64,000 bases of DNA, taken from the NCBI GenBank assembly GCA_022828125.1, contig JAJEJD010000015.1, forward strand, positions 83,424 to 147,423, read 5' to 3'. Origin of the DNA: a bacterium. Its GTDB lineage: Bacteria > UBA8248. Below the pieces are notes generated by a model that searched no databases, was not told the DNA's origin, and saw only the letters and a program-made list of their open reading frames with translations. Below, one piece after another: positions 52,318 to 61,143 of the stretch; the stretch's first letter is position 1, and every line of letters starts with the position of its first letter. Position numbers and translations under genes: made by a program.

Positions 52318-54333
52318 TCAGCCCAGGTTCTTCAAAACGAGGTTGCCCCACTCGTCCACCCGGCATTCCCAGCCCGGCGGGACGACCGTCGTGGCGCTGA
52401 ACTCGCACACCAGCGCCGGGCCCTCGAAGCGGTTCCCGCGCGAAAATTCATCCCGCGCATAGGCGGAACCCTCGACTTGTTTTCCTTCGAACACCATTTT
52501 CCGACTCCCCATGAGCGCACCGGAAATATCTCTCCGGGTTTTCGGAAGCCGCCTCGCGGGCGGGCGCTCCACAACGCCTGTGCCCCGGACCCTAAGCGTC
52601 ACGACCTCGATGGCGCTCTCGGGGCTTGCGGTGCCGAAGCGCTCGTCGTGCAACGCATCGAACGCGGCCCGGAGGCTCTCGCGCAAGTCCACGCCCGTCT
52701 CGGGTTGATAGGGGAGCGTCAGTTCATACGATTGCCCGAGATAGCGCATGTCGATGAAGAGCGAAAAGGCGGGTTTTGCGAATCCCTCGAACTTGAGATC
52801 CTCGCGCCCTTTTTGCAGCAAGGGCGAAAAATGACTCGCGAGCGTTTTCTTGTTCAAGCCCGCGAGCGGCAGCAATACCGTCCGGGCGTAGTCCTTCACC
52901 ACATCGGCCGTCAGCATGCCACGTGCCGAGAGAATCCCCGGGTCGCCCGGGACGACGACGCTCGGAATTCCCAGAATCTCGGCCAGGGAACAGGCGTGCA
53001 TCGCCCCCGCGCCGCCGAAGGAGATGAGGGCGAACTGGCGCGGATCGTGGCCGCGTTCCACGCTGATCAGGCGGATCGCGCGCGCCATGTGCTGGTTGGC
53101 GACGCGGACCACGCCCTCCGCCGCCTGCCGGTCGCCCATCCGCAGGGACTTCGCCAGGCGCGCGACCCCGGCCTTCACCGGCTCCATGTCGAGCGCCATC
53201 CGGCCGCCCAGGAATTGCTCGGGATCGAGGCGGCCCAGGAACAGGTTCGCGTCCGTGACGGTGACTTGATCCCCCTTGCCGTAGCATATCGGGCCGGGGT
53301 CTGCCCCCGCGCTCTCAGGCCCGACGGCCAGAGCGCCTCCCGGGTCCACCCGTGCGATGGAGCCGCCGCCCGCGCCCACCGTGTGGATGTCGATGAGGGG
53401 AACGCGGATCGGGCAACCAGCCACCTCGGTCTCCGCCGTGAAGCCGATACCGCCGTGCAGCAGGGAGACGTCCGTGCTCGTCCCGCCCATGTCGAACGCG
53501 ATGGCACTCTCGAACCCCGCCCGCTTCGCCACCTCATAGGCACCCACGACGCCCCCGGCGGGGCCTGAAAGAATCGTCCGTATGGCCTCCTCGCCCGCCA
53601 TCGTGCTCGATATGACACCGCCGTTGCTCTGCATGACCCGCAACCGCCCCGAGTCAAGGCGCGACTCCAAATCCTTCAAGTACCTGTTCATCATGGGCGA
53701 CACGTAGGCGTTCACGCACGTGGTGCTCATCCGCTCGTATTCCCGGAACTCGGGCAGCACCTGGCTGGACATCGACACGTGGATGCCGCTCCGGCGGATC
53801 GCGTCCGCCACCTTCTGTTCATGAGCGGGGTTCGCGTAGGCGTGCAACAGGCAGATGGCGACGGACTCGACGCCCGCTTCTTTAAGTTTTCCTCTCAGCG
53901 CTCTTACGTCCGAAGCCTTCAGGCGGAGGAGTTCACCGCCCTTTTCATCGAGGCGCTCCGCCACACCCATCCTGAGCTCTCTCGGCACGAGCGCCGGCGG
54001 CTTGCGGTACGCGAGGTTGTAGAGTTCTTTCCGGTTCTGGCGGCCGATCTCGATCAGGTCCTCGAAACCGGCCGTCGTCACGAGGGCGGTCTTCGCGCCC
54101 CGGCGGGTGAGGAGGGCGTTCGTCGCCACGGTGGAGCCGTGGGTGATGTCCAGGGCGAGGCCGCGGCCTTCCAGTATCTCATCCAGCCCCTGCAGGATGG
54201 CGCGCTCGGGCGCATCGGGAGTGGAGGGCACCTTGTGGACGCGCACGCGGGCGCCGTCGAACGAGATGAAATCCGTAAAGGTACCGCCCGTGTCGACGCC
54301 GATCCGAAGCGTCTTTCTCGCGCGCCTCGGCAT
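52318..54333 (-). CDS. hyuA: hydantoinase A / oxoprolinase alpha-subunit family protein
   Basis: The 671-residue ATPase subunit: RIGVDTGGTFTDFISFDGAR at the N-terminus, TITHGSTVATNALL-like segment (DITHGSTVATNALLTRRGAK), SNGGVISSTMAGEEA, FDMGGTSTDVSLL and ISFGGAGAMHACSLAEIL. It phosphorylates or activates the substrate amide for ring opening. It shares one base with the upstream dehydrogenase stop/start region (54333). Confidence 0.94.
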   Translation of the reverse strand: MPRRARKTLRIGVDTGGTFTDFISFDGARVRVHKVPSTPDAPERAILQGLDEILEGRGLALDITHGSTVATNALLTRRGAKTALVTTAGFEDLIEIGRQNRKELYNLAYRKPPALVPRELRMGVAERLDEKGGELLRLKASDVRALRGKLKEAGVESVAICLLHAYANPAHEQKVADAIRRSGIHVSMSSQVLPEFREYERMSTTCVNAYVSPMMNRYLKDLESRLDSGRLRVMQSNGGVISSTMAGEEAIRTILSGPAGGVVGAYEVAKRAGFESAIAFDMGGTSTDVSLLHGGIGFTAETEVAGCPIRVPLIDIHTVGAGGGSIARVDPGGALAVGPESAGADPGPICYGKGDQVTVTDANLFLGRLDPEQFLGGRMALDMEPVKAGVARLAKSLRMGDRQAAEGVVRVANQHMARAIRLISVERGHDPRQFALISFGGAGAMHACSLAEILGIPSVVVPGDPGILSARGMLTADVVKDYARTVLLPLAGLNKKTLASHFSPLLQKGREDLKFEGFAKPAFSLFIDMRYLGQSYELTLPYQPETGVDLRESLRAAFDALHDERFGTASPESAIEVVTLRVRGTGVVERPPARRLPKTRRDISGALMGSRKMVFEGKQVEGSAYARDEFSRGNRFEGPALVCEFSATTVVPPGWECRVDEWGNLVLKNLG

Positions 54334-55331
54334 CAGCGCCTCCTGTGGGGCCAGGCTTCGGGGTTCAGCAGATCGGGGGGACGCCCCCCGCGCAGGTAGG
54401 CCTTCACGTTTCTCTCCACGCGTTCCGACACCGCGTCCCGGCCCAGATCGGTATTCGTCCCCAGGTGCGGCATCATGACGACGTTCTTCATCCTGAGGAG
54501 CCCCGGGTGCGGCCTGGGTTCATCCTCGAACACGTCCAGCCCGGCTCCGCCGAGGCGGCCCGAGCGAAGCGCCTCGACCAGGGCCTTCTCGTCCAGAATG
54601 GGGCCCCGGGCGGTGTTGATGATCACGGCCCCCTCTTTCATGCGGGCGAACTCCACCGCTCCGATGAGCCGGCGCGTCTCATCGTTCAGGGCCAAATGCA
54701 CGCTCAGGAAATCGGACTCGCGCAGCAGCCTGCCGTAGGCGCGGTAGGAAACGCCCGTCTCCTTTTCCACCTCGGGAGTTTTCCGGTTCCGGCTCCAGTA
54801 GCGCACCCTCATGCCGAACGCGTTCGCCATGCGCGCCACGGCGCAGCCGATGCGCCCGAGACCAATGATACCGAGCACGCGGCCGTTCAGGCCCCGTCCC
54901 TCGAGAAGCGTGGGCGTCCAGCCCTTCCATTTGCCCGTTCTGATATATGAATCCGCCTCCGCCACCCGCCTGCTCACCGCGAGCAGAAGCGCCATGGCGC
55001 ATTCGGCCGTGGGCTCCGTGACGACGCCGGGCGTGTTGGTGGCCAGGATTCCCCGCCTGGTGATCTCCCCTAAATCGAGATTGTTGAAGCCGACCCCGCA
55101 GTTGGCGACCAGCTTGAGGCGGGGCGCGGCGTCCAGGAAACCGGCGTCTATCTCGTCTCCCACCATCGAGATGAGGACGTCCGCGCGGCGCACGGCGCGC
55201 CTGTAGCCGGCGGGAGACGGCTTCACATCTCTCCCGTGCATGATGAATTCGGTGGAGCGCTTCAACTCTTCGAAATGATGCGAAGGAAACTTTCGGGAGA
55301 GAAACACGCGCGGGAGCGCCTTGCCGTTCAT
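54333..55331 (-). CDS. D-isomer-specific 2-hydroxyacid dehydrogenase
   Basis: Start at ATG 55331, three bases past the aminotransferase stop; the longer frame lies inside that gene. The 332-residue protein has the cofactor motif GIIGLGRIGCAVARMANAFG, catalytic Arg in NTARGPILDEKALV, Glu in AGLDVFEDEP, and His in MPHLGTNTD. It reduces 2-oxoacids to D-2-hydroxyacids with NAD(P)H (glyoxylate/hydroxypyruvate-reductase-like). Fits as partner of the adjacent aminotransferase, which would supply a 2-oxoacid. Confidence 0.92.
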   Translation of the reverse strand: MNGKALPRVFLSRKFPSHHFEELKRSTEFIMHGRDVKPSPAGYRRAVRRADVLISMVGDEIDAGFLDAAPRLKLVANCGVGFNNLDLGEITRRGILATNTPGVVTEPTAECAMALLLAVSRRVAEADSYIRTGKWKGWTPTLLEGRGLNGRVLGIIGLGRIGCAVARMANAFGMRVRYWSRNRKTPEVEKETGVSYRAYGRLLRESDFLSVHLALNDETRRLIGAVEFARMKEGAVIINTARGPILDEKALVEALRSGRLGGAGLDVFEDEPRPHPGLLRMKNVVMMPHLGTNTDLGRDAVSERVERNVKAYLRGGRPPDLLNPEAWPHRRR

Positions 55332-55333
55332 CT

Positions 55334-56497
55334 TCACAGCCGCTTCACGGCGTCCGCGATGCGGTCCACGGCCCGCTCCAGATTCTCCACGCTGTTGGCG
55401 AAGCACATCCTGAGGTGACCCTCCGCATGGACGCCGAACGCGGAGCCCGGCAGCGTCGCCACGCCGACCTCGTCGAGGAGATAGTCGGCGAAATCATCCG
55501 CGCTCATGGGGATTTGGCTCACGTTGGGGAACGCATAGAAAGCGCCGTCGGGGTATTGACAAGAAATGCCTTCCACCTCGTTCAGGCCCGAGATGAAGAT
55601 GTCGCGCCTGCGCCTGAAATCATCCATCATGGCGCGGCTTTCCGTCTGGTCCTCCAGAAGCCCCTTCGCACCCGCCAACTGGATAAAAGGAGGCACGCAG
55701 CTCACCGAGTTGGTGATGAGCTGGGCGAGCGGCTCGGCGAGCGCCGCCGGTGCGGCGATGAAGCCGAGGCGCCAGCCGGTCATGGCGTAAGTCTTCGAGA
55801 ACGTCTCGAGCATGATGGTGCGCTCGCGCATCCCCGGCAGCGTGGCGAGCGATACGTGTTCCCCCTCGAAGAGCATGTGGGCATAGACCTCGTCGGACAA
55901 CACGATGATGTCGTTTTCCACCGCGATCTCCGCGATGGCTTCGAGTTCGTTTCTCGTCAGCGTCCCGCCGGTGGGGTTGTGCGGATAGTTCAGGATGAGG
56001 AGGCGGGTCTTCTCGGTGACGCGCGCGCGCAGGTCGTCCGGCGTGAAGCGGAAATTGTTCTCCTCCAGTATCGGCAGCGGCACGGGCTTGGCGCCCGCAT
56101 AGAGCGCCACGGACTCATAGACCGGGAAACCCGGGTCCGGGTAGATCACCTCATCGCCCGGCCCCGCCGTCGCCATGATGGTGTAGTAGAGAAACGGCTT
56201 GCCTCCCGGACCGACCACGATTTCATCCGCAGAATACTCACCGCGCCCGTCGCGCCCGAGCCACTCGCAAGCGGCTTCGCGAAGCTCCAGCACGCCGGCG
56301 GAGGGGCAATAGTGCGTCTTGCCCGCTTTCAATTGCGCGTACGCCTCCTCGACGATGCTCGATGGCGTGTCGAAGTCGGTATCGCCAATTTCGAGGTGGA
56401 TGATGTCCCGGCCCTGGCGCTCCATCTCGCTCGCCTTGGCGAGAACCACGAACGCGCTTTCCGTTTTGAGCAGATTCATCCGATCAGCCAGACGCAT
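55334..56497 (-). CDS. class I/II PLP aminotransferase
   Basis: A 387-residue AspC-like enzyme; ATG 56497 has GGAG seven bases upstream. Family landmarks are LNYPHNPTGGTLTRNE, VLSDEVYAHMLFEG, ETFSKTYAMTGWRLGFI (Schiff-base Lys) and HLRMCFANS (Arg for the carboxylate). It transfers an amino group between an amino acid and a 2-oxoacid. Exact substrate unknown; the operon context suggests nitrogen release from a cyclic amide or amino acid. Confidence 0.92.
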   Translation of the reverse strand: MRLADRMNLLKTESAFVVLAKASEMERQGRDIIHLEIGDTDFDTPSSIVEEAYAQLKAGKTHYCPSAGVLELREAACEWLGRDGRGEYSADEIVVGPGGKPFLYYTIMATAGPGDEVIYPDPGFPVYESVALYAGAKPVPLPILEENNFRFTPDDLRARVTEKTRLLILNYPHNPTGGTLTRNELEAIAEIAVENDIIVLSDEVYAHMLFEGEHVSLATLPGMRERTIMLETFSKTYAMTGWRLGFIAAPAALAEPLAQLITNSVSCVPPFIQLAGAKGLLEDQTESRAMMDDFRRRRDIFISGLNEVEGISCQYPDGAFYAFPNVSQIPMSADDFADYLLDEVGVATLPGSAFGVHAEGHLRMCFANSVENLERAVDRIADAVKRL

Positions 56498-56513
56498 CAT
56501 TCATCTCCGTCTT

Positions 56514-57119
56514 TTATATCGCCGAGTGAAGAGGCGCGTCCGTCACGACGCCGCACCTCATGAGCATATCCAACACTTCCGGGACGGGCAGGCCCACGAC
56601 GTTGGTGTAGCTTCCCTCCACCCTGTCCACGAGGCTCCCGCCCATCCCCTGAATCGCGTACGCGCCCGCCTTGTCCATGGGCTCGCCGCTTTCGGCGTAG
56701 CGCGCGATGGCCTCCTCGTCAAGCAGCCTGAAGGACACCTTCGTCGCGACCGCTTCCTCCTCGCGGGATTCCGGCCCCAGGAGCGTGAACGCGGTGATCA
56801 CCTCGTGCGTCCGTCCCGACAACAACCCCAGCATGCGCGCGGCGTCGTCCGCGCCCGTCGGCTTTCCGAGGATTTCCCCATCCAGGACGACCACCGTGTC
56901 GGCGCCGAGAACGAACGCGCCCGGATTCATCTCCGCCACGCAGCCCGCTTTCGCCTGTGCGCGGCGCATGGCCTCCTCTTCCGCCCTGAGCCCCGGCGCA
57001 ACCTCCTCCTCCACGTCGGCAGGCGCCTGCACCACGTCGAAAGCAAGGCCTGCTCCTTCCAGGAGCCGTTTTCTGCGCGGGGAGCCCGAAGCCAGAATGA
57101 AATGCTGAAGCTGTCGCAA
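56514..57119 (-). CDS. maf: Maf-family nucleoside triphosphate pyrophosphatase
   Basis: Probable TTG start at 57119 (LRQLQHFILASGSPRRKRLL), 19 bases after the polyprenyl synthase stop; an ATG at 57191 lies inside that gene. The 201-residue protein has FILASGSPRRKRLLE, FVLGADTVVVLDGEILGKP and GEPMDKAGAYAIQGMGGSLV, the hallmarks of Maf (dTTP/UTP or 7-methyl-GTP pyrophosphatase) that cleans the nucleotide pool. Confidence 0.92.
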   Translation of the reverse strand: MRQLQHFILASGSPRRKRLLEGAGLAFDVVQAPADVEEEVAPGLRAEEEAMRRAQAKAGCVAEMNPGAFVLGADTVVVLDGEILGKPTGADDAARMLGLLSGRTHEVITAFTLLGPESREEEAVATKVSFRLLDEEAIARYAESGEPMDKAGAYAIQGMGGSLVDRVEGSYTNVVGLPVPEVLDMLMRCGVVTDAPLHSAI

Positions 57120-57138
57120 GAACCGGACCTGCGGAGGG

Positions 57139-58116
57139 CTAATTGTCCCGGTCGACAATGTAGTCGGCGACGTCGCGCAGCACGTCGACATGGAAGGAAT
57201 CCGGCAAAATGGAGAGGGCCGCCTTCCCCGCCTCCACGTATCCCCGCGCCCTGTCCAGGGTGTAGTCCACCGCGCCGTATTTGTGCATCAACTCGAGAAC
57301 GTCATCCAGGTCTTCCGCCCGGATCTCGTCCGCGTGGACCACCAGGTGGTTCAACCGCTCGAACTCCGCCTCCGTGGCCCGGGCGCATGCCCTGAGCAAA
57401 GGCAGCGTCACGTTCCCCTCGCGCAGGTCCTCGCCCACGGATTTTCCGATCCGCTGCGCATCGCCCATGTAGTCGAGGGCGTCGTCGACGAGTTGAAAGG
57501 CGTATCCGATCTGGACGCCGAACTGGTGGAGCGCGTTCGCGATCGTGGGCGGGCTGTCGGGGATCAGGGCGCCGACGCGGCAGCTCGCGGCGATGAGGGC
57601 CGCCGTCTTGCGGTAGATGACGTCGAGGTATTCCTCTTCGGTGAGCTTGAGGTTGTACATGTTGACCAGCTGGAGCACTTCCCCCTCGGAGAGCAGGGTG
57701 CAGGCCTCGCTCATGGTCTCGATGATCCGCAAGTCGGCGTCCGCGGACATGAGGGAGAAACTCTTGGCGAAGAGGAAATCGCCCACCAGCACGCTCGTCT
57801 CGTTGTTCCATTTCGCGTTGGCGGAGGGGTTGCCCCGCCGCATCTGCGCGTCATCCACCACGTCGTCGTGCAGGAGCGTGGCCGTGTGGATGTATTCCAC
57901 CACGCACCCCATCGTCGTGGCGCGGGGCCCCTCGTAGCCGCACGCCTTGGCGACGAGCACCAGGAGCATCGGCCGGATTCTCTTGCCGCCGGAGCCGATG
58001 AGGTAATCGCTCACATCGGGTATCAGGACGACGTCCGAATGGAAATTCGCGTGAATCGCTTCTTCCACTTCCTTCATCTCGGAAGCGATTGAATCGGCAA
58101 TCTCAGAAAATTTCAT
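57139..58116 (-). CDS. ispB: long-chain polyprenyl diphosphate synthase
   Basis: Start at ATG 58116 with GGAGG upstream. The 325-residue trans-isoprenyl synthase has GGKRIRPMLLVLVAKACGYE, first Asp motif LLHDDVVDDAQMRRG and second LVDDALDYMGD. Sequence resembles octaprenyl/solanesyl synthases for quinone side chains, distinct from IspA at 35242. First gene of the operon running to hyuB. The divergent gap 58117-58322 contains a GGCG-TTGAAA-CGCC hairpin and no gene. Confidence 0.93.
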   Translation of the reverse strand: MKFSEIADSIASEMKEVEEAIHANFHSDVVLIPDVSDYLIGSGGKRIRPMLLVLVAKACGYEGPRATTMGCVVEYIHTATLLHDDVVDDAQMRRGNPSANAKWNNETSVLVGDFLFAKSFSLMSADADLRIIETMSEACTLLSEGEVLQLVNMYNLKLTEEEYLDVIYRKTAALIAASCRVGALIPDSPPTIANALHQFGVQIGYAFQLVDDALDYMGDAQRIGKSVGEDLREGNVTLPLLRACARATEAEFERLNHLVVHADEIRAEDLDDVLELMHKYGAVDYTLDRARGYVEAGKAALSILPDSFHVDVLRDVADYIVDRDN

Positions 58117-58322
58117 TTCGCCTCCGAACCACGAAAACATCTCCTGAACCGGGGTTTTGCTTTCCTCGACAAATTTCCCCGATACAGGATATCAAGAGCA
58201 ACTCAATCTATTGAGGAGGCCCACGGGTGTCAAGGCGTTGAAACGCCCCTTTTCCTCAAGGCGAAGCTCGGCTATGTTGCCAGAAACGAGGCGTTTGTCC
58301 AACTAACGGGAGAGTTACGGTC

Positions 58323-58700
58323 TTGCAAAGAAAAATCCGGATCACCGCCGGCGGCGTAACCATGGAAGCCGAACTCACGGAGAGCGAGACGGCGGACGCC
58401 TTCTGGGAGGCCTTGCCGATCACCGGCTCCGCGAACGTATGGGGCGAGGAAATCTATTTCCAGGTGCCCGTAGAGGCGCCGCTCGAAGCCTCCGCGCGCG
58501 AGGAGATGGAAGTCGGCGAGATCGCCTACTGGCCGCCCGGCAGCGCGTTCTGCATCTTTTTCGGCCGCACGCCTGCGAGCGTGGACGAAGCGCCCCGCGC
58601 GGCGAGCGCCGTGAACCCGCTGGGGAAAGTGAGCGGCGACCCGAAAGATTTCCTGGGCGTCCGCTCGGGTGAGGAGGTTCGCCTGGAGAGAGCGCCGTGA
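58323..58700 (+). CDS. cyclophilin-like fold protein (TM1367-type)
   Basis: TTG start at 58323. The 125-residue protein reads KIRITAGGVTMEAELTESETADAFWEALPITGSANVWGEE in two overlapping motifs (residues ~4-43), then VGEIAYWPPGSAFCIFFGRTP. This matches the small cyclophilin-like beta-barrel family of unknown function found in bacteria and archaea. It overlaps thiI by four bases and is translationally coupled to it. Confidence 0.82.
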   Translation: MQRKIRITAGGVTMEAELTESETADAFWEALPITGSANVWGEEIYFQVPVEAPLEASAREEMEVGEIAYWPPGSAFCIFFGRTPASVDEAPRAASAVNPLGKVSGDPKDFLGVRSGEEVRLERAP

Positions 58701-59950
58701 ATCCCTGCGAGCCGAAAGACTTATCAATTCTCATCCATTACGACGAGATCGGGCTCAAGGGGAAAAACCGCCCGCTCTTCATCGAGCGTCTTTCCAAAAG
58801 AATCGAGAGAGCGGCGTCCTTGTTCTGCGAGGCGAAGGTCAGAAAACGCACAGGGCGTCTGATTCTCGAAACGAGCGGCCTGGAAAACACCGGCGCTCTC
58901 ATCGATGCGCTCGGGAAAGTATTCGGGGTGGCCTATTTCGCACGCGCCCGATGCGTTCCGCTCGACATCGAGGCGGCGGCGAAAGTCGCGCTCGAGATGA
59001 TCGCTCCTCTTAAAACCGAGAGTTTCCGGGTGCGCACCCGGAAATCCTTCCCGGCCACGCCCGTCAGCACGCGGGAGTGGGACAGGGCCATCGGCGCCGC
59101 GATCCAGGCCGGAAGGCACCTGCCGGTCGACCTGGATCGCCCCGGCCTCACGGTGCACGTGGAAGTCATTCCCAAGGAAGCCTGGGTGTACGCCGAGAAA
59201 ATTCCGGGCCCCGGCGGCCTGCCCACCGGCTCGCTCGGAAAGGTCGCGGCGCTTCTCTCGGGCGGCATCGACTCGCCCCTTGCCGCCTGGCGCGTCATGA
59301 AGCGCGGCTGCGAGGTGGTGTTCATCCATTTTCACGGCGCGCCTTATCTCAGCCGCGCATCCGCCGAGAAGGCGAAAGACCTGGCCGGCGTGCTGAACGG
59401 CTACCAGCTGGGGAGCAGGCTCTACATGGTCCCGTTCGGCAACCTTCAGAAAGAGATCGTCCTCGCCACGCAGCCCGAGTACCGCGTCGTGCTCTACCGC
59501 CGGTTCATGGCGCGCATCGGGGAGCGGATAGCCGGGTTCGAGAACGCCCGCGCCCTGGTCACCGGCGAGAGCCTGGGACAGGTGGCGAGCCAGACGCTCC
59601 AGAACCTCGCCGCCATCGAGGACGCGGTGGTGATGCCGATCCTGAGGCCCCTGATCGGCATGGACAAGGACGAGATTATCGAGGGAGCGAAAGCGCTCGG
59701 CACGTTCGAGATTTCCATCGAGCCCGACCAGGATTGCTGCTCGCTGTTCGTTCCCAAACACCCGGCCATCCGCTCGCACGCGGGCCACCTGCGCGGACTC
59801 GAATCGCGCCTGCCCGTCCGGGAGATGATCGACAGGGTCATCGGCGAAACCGAGATCATCGATTTCGAAGCGGACGGCCGGACCCGAAATTATTCTTTCG
59901 CCGAGATTCATCCGGCCGAGGTGGAGGCGGCTATCGCGCCGGAAGGGTAG
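58697..59950 (+). CDS. thiI: tRNA 4-thiouridine synthase ThiI
   Basis: GTG start at 58697. The 417-residue protein has an N-terminal ferredoxin-like plus THUMP region (residues ~1-165) and a PP-loop ATPase (ALLSGGIDSPLAAWRVMKRG near 187, GESLGQVASQTLQNLAAIED). It ends with QDCCSLFVPKHPA and lacks the C-terminal rhodanese domain, so sulfur must come from another carrier. It adenylates U8 of tRNA for thiolation using persulfide from a desulfurase such as IscS (41662). Confidence 0.94.
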   Translation: MNPCEPKDLSILIHYDEIGLKGKNRPLFIERLSKRIERAASLFCEAKVRKRTGRLILETSGLENTGALIDALGKVFGVAYFARARCVPLDIEAAAKVALEMIAPLKTESFRVRTRKSFPATPVSTREWDRAIGAAIQAGRHLPVDLDRPGLTVHVEVIPKEAWVYAEKIPGPGGLPTGSLGKVAALLSGGIDSPLAAWRVMKRGCEVVFIHFHGAPYLSRASAEKAKDLAGVLNGYQLGSRLYMVPFGNLQKEIVLATQPEYRVVLYRRFMARIGERIAGFENARALVTGESLGQVASQTLQNLAAIEDAVVMPILRPLIGMDKDEIIEGAKALGTFEISIEPDQDCCSLFVPKHPAIRSHAGHLRGLESRLPVREMIDRVIGETEIIDFEADGRTRNYSFAEIHPAEVEAAIAPEG

Positions 59951-59973
59951 GCGCCTCGGACAGGTAGCAGGAG

Positions 59974-60001
59974 GTAGGGACAGGTCGCGACCTGTCCTTA
60001 C
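59974..60001. repeat. 28-nt REP palindrome (type A)
   Basis: Same palindrome as 8017-8044 with one mismatch near the 3' end (CTTAC). Sits 23 bases after thiI. Confidence 0.85.
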
Positions 60002-60047
60002 GGGGCGGCGCCTCCCGGTCGGTTCGATTGCCCCTCACTTGTTGAAA

Positions 60048-60209
60048 CCAACCCCCCCTACCCCCCCTTAACAGGGGGGTCTTTTTTTTGCTCCCCCCTG
60101 TCGGGGGGGCCTTTTTTTCTTTTCCCCCTTCGCCGGGGTGTCGCTTTTTCCCTTCGCTGGGGTGTTGCTTTTTTATACCCCCCTGTTAAGGGGGGGTAGG
60201 GGGGGTTGC
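60048..60209. mobile_element. MITE-like element, expanded copy 6
   Basis: Complete terminal arms with a 162-bp span and extra internal CCCCTTCG-type units (TTCGCCGGGGTGTCG, TTCGCTGGGGTGTTG). Part of the 596-base repeat-only gap 59951-60546. Confidence 0.75.
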
Positions 60210-60236
60210 TCCTTCCACCGAGGAGAATCCTAAATT

Positions 60237-60385
60237 CACTCCCCCCTTGAGGGGGAGTCTCAGAGGCCGAGTCCTTTGGACGAAGGCCGATGTGGTGGGG
60301 GGACATGCCACAGAAAAACTCCCCCCACCGAATCGCTTTCGGGCTTACGCCCTCAGCTCTTCGACTCCCCCTCAAGGGGGGAGTT
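60237..60385. repeat. ~148-bp inverted-repeat element, family 2, copy 2
   Basis: Same ends and inner inverted pair as 43797-43945 (ACTCCCCCCTTGAGGGGGAG; TGGGGGGACATGCCACAGA). Interior bases differ in a paired way, as expected if the folded form is kept. Confidence 0.78.
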
Positions 60386-60443
60386 GATTGTACTTCTCCT
60401 TGGGCGACATTCTTTCTTCATCGGGGCCGTTGAAAAGGGGTGG

Positions 60444-60515
60444 CATCGCTTTTACCCCCTTCATCGGGGGGTTGCCTTTTCATACCCCCCTGACAAGGGG
60501 GGTAGGGGGAGGTGG
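60444..60515. mobile_element. partial MITE copy 7
   Basis: Right arm only: TACCCCCCTGACAAGGGGGG followed by TAGGGGGAGG, with a degraded left part (TACCCCCTTCATCGGGGGG). Confidence 0.6.
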
Positions 60516-60546
60516 TTTTCGAGCGCCCCCTTCGACAGGCTCGGGA

Positions 60547-61143
60547 CTACTCAGGGTGAGGGGTGTCGGGCGGCGCAGCGGTGCGGCGGATGAGTTCCTT
60601 GAGCGCCTCCATGTTCTCGTGGTGCTGATCTTTCTGATCCTCGCGCTGGGTGGTGAGCGCGTTCATGGTCGCGACGTGCTGAGCTTTTTGATCCTCGCGC
60701 TGGGCGGCGAACGCTTCCATGGTCGCGCGGTGCTGGTCTTTGTGCTCTTCGCGCTGGGTGGCAAGCGCGTTCATGGTCGCGATGTGTTGCGCTTTTTGAT
60801 CCTCGCGCCCTGCGGCGAGCGCTTCCATGGTTGCGCGGTGCTGTTCGCTTTGCGCCTTGCGCTCGGCGGCGAGCGCCTCCATGTTCTCGCGGTGCGTGCG
60901 CTCCATCGCCTCCATGGTTTCCCGGTGGCGGCTGTCGAGCGCCTTCATGGTTTCGCGGTGCTGGGCGTCGCGGTGACGCGCGGCCTGGCGCATGAAGTAG
61001 AGGCCGTAGGCTATCAGGGAGCACTGCGCGGCCCCCACGAGCGCGGCGACCCATACGGAGGCCCGCTGCACAGCGAGGGCTGCTTCTTGCAGCGCGAGGG
61101 AAGATTGCTGGATGGCGAGGCTTGCCGCTTCGTATTCCGTCAC
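60547..61143 (-). CDS. membrane coiled-coil repeat protein (family member A)
   Basis: Start at GTG 61143 (MTEYEAASLAIQQSS), which aligns with MTEFEIATIAFQKST of member B and has GGGGGA upstream. The 198-residue protein has three heptads (LAIQQSS, LALQEAA, LAVQRAS), one membrane helix (residues ~30-50, VWVAALVGAAQCSLIAYGLY), then repeats that each start with His-x3-Met-x-Ala: two of 11 residues (62-83), five of 18 (84-173) and a terminal HHENMEALKELIRR. At DNA level the 18-mers are 54-bp tandem repeats. 11 and 18 (11+7) are both coiled-coil periods. Predicted membrane-tethered rod; function unknown. Confidence 0.76.
   Translation of the reverse strand: MTEYEAASLAIQQSSLALQEAALAVQRASVWVAALVGAAQCSLIAYGLYFMRQAARHRDAQHRETMKALDSRHRETMEAMERTHRENMEALAAERKAQSEQHRATMEALAAGREDQKAQHIATMNALATQREEHKDQHRATMEAFAAQREDQKAQHVATMNALTTQREDQKDQHHENMEALKELIRRTAAPPDTPHPE

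Noticed and set aside
52117..53568. 483-codon open frame on the plus strand
   Set aside because: It is antisense to hyuA/hyuB, which have full family motifs; Arg/Ala/His-rich composition is typical of a GC-rich shadow frame.
60048..60520. Repeated C-run/G-run units resembling a CRISPR array
   Set aside because: Units are palindromic arms of unequal length without regular spacers or cas genes.
60580..60990. 54-bp tandem DNA repeats as CRISPR or minisatellite
   Set aside because: They encode the in-frame 18-residue repeats of the coiled-coil protein on the minus strand.
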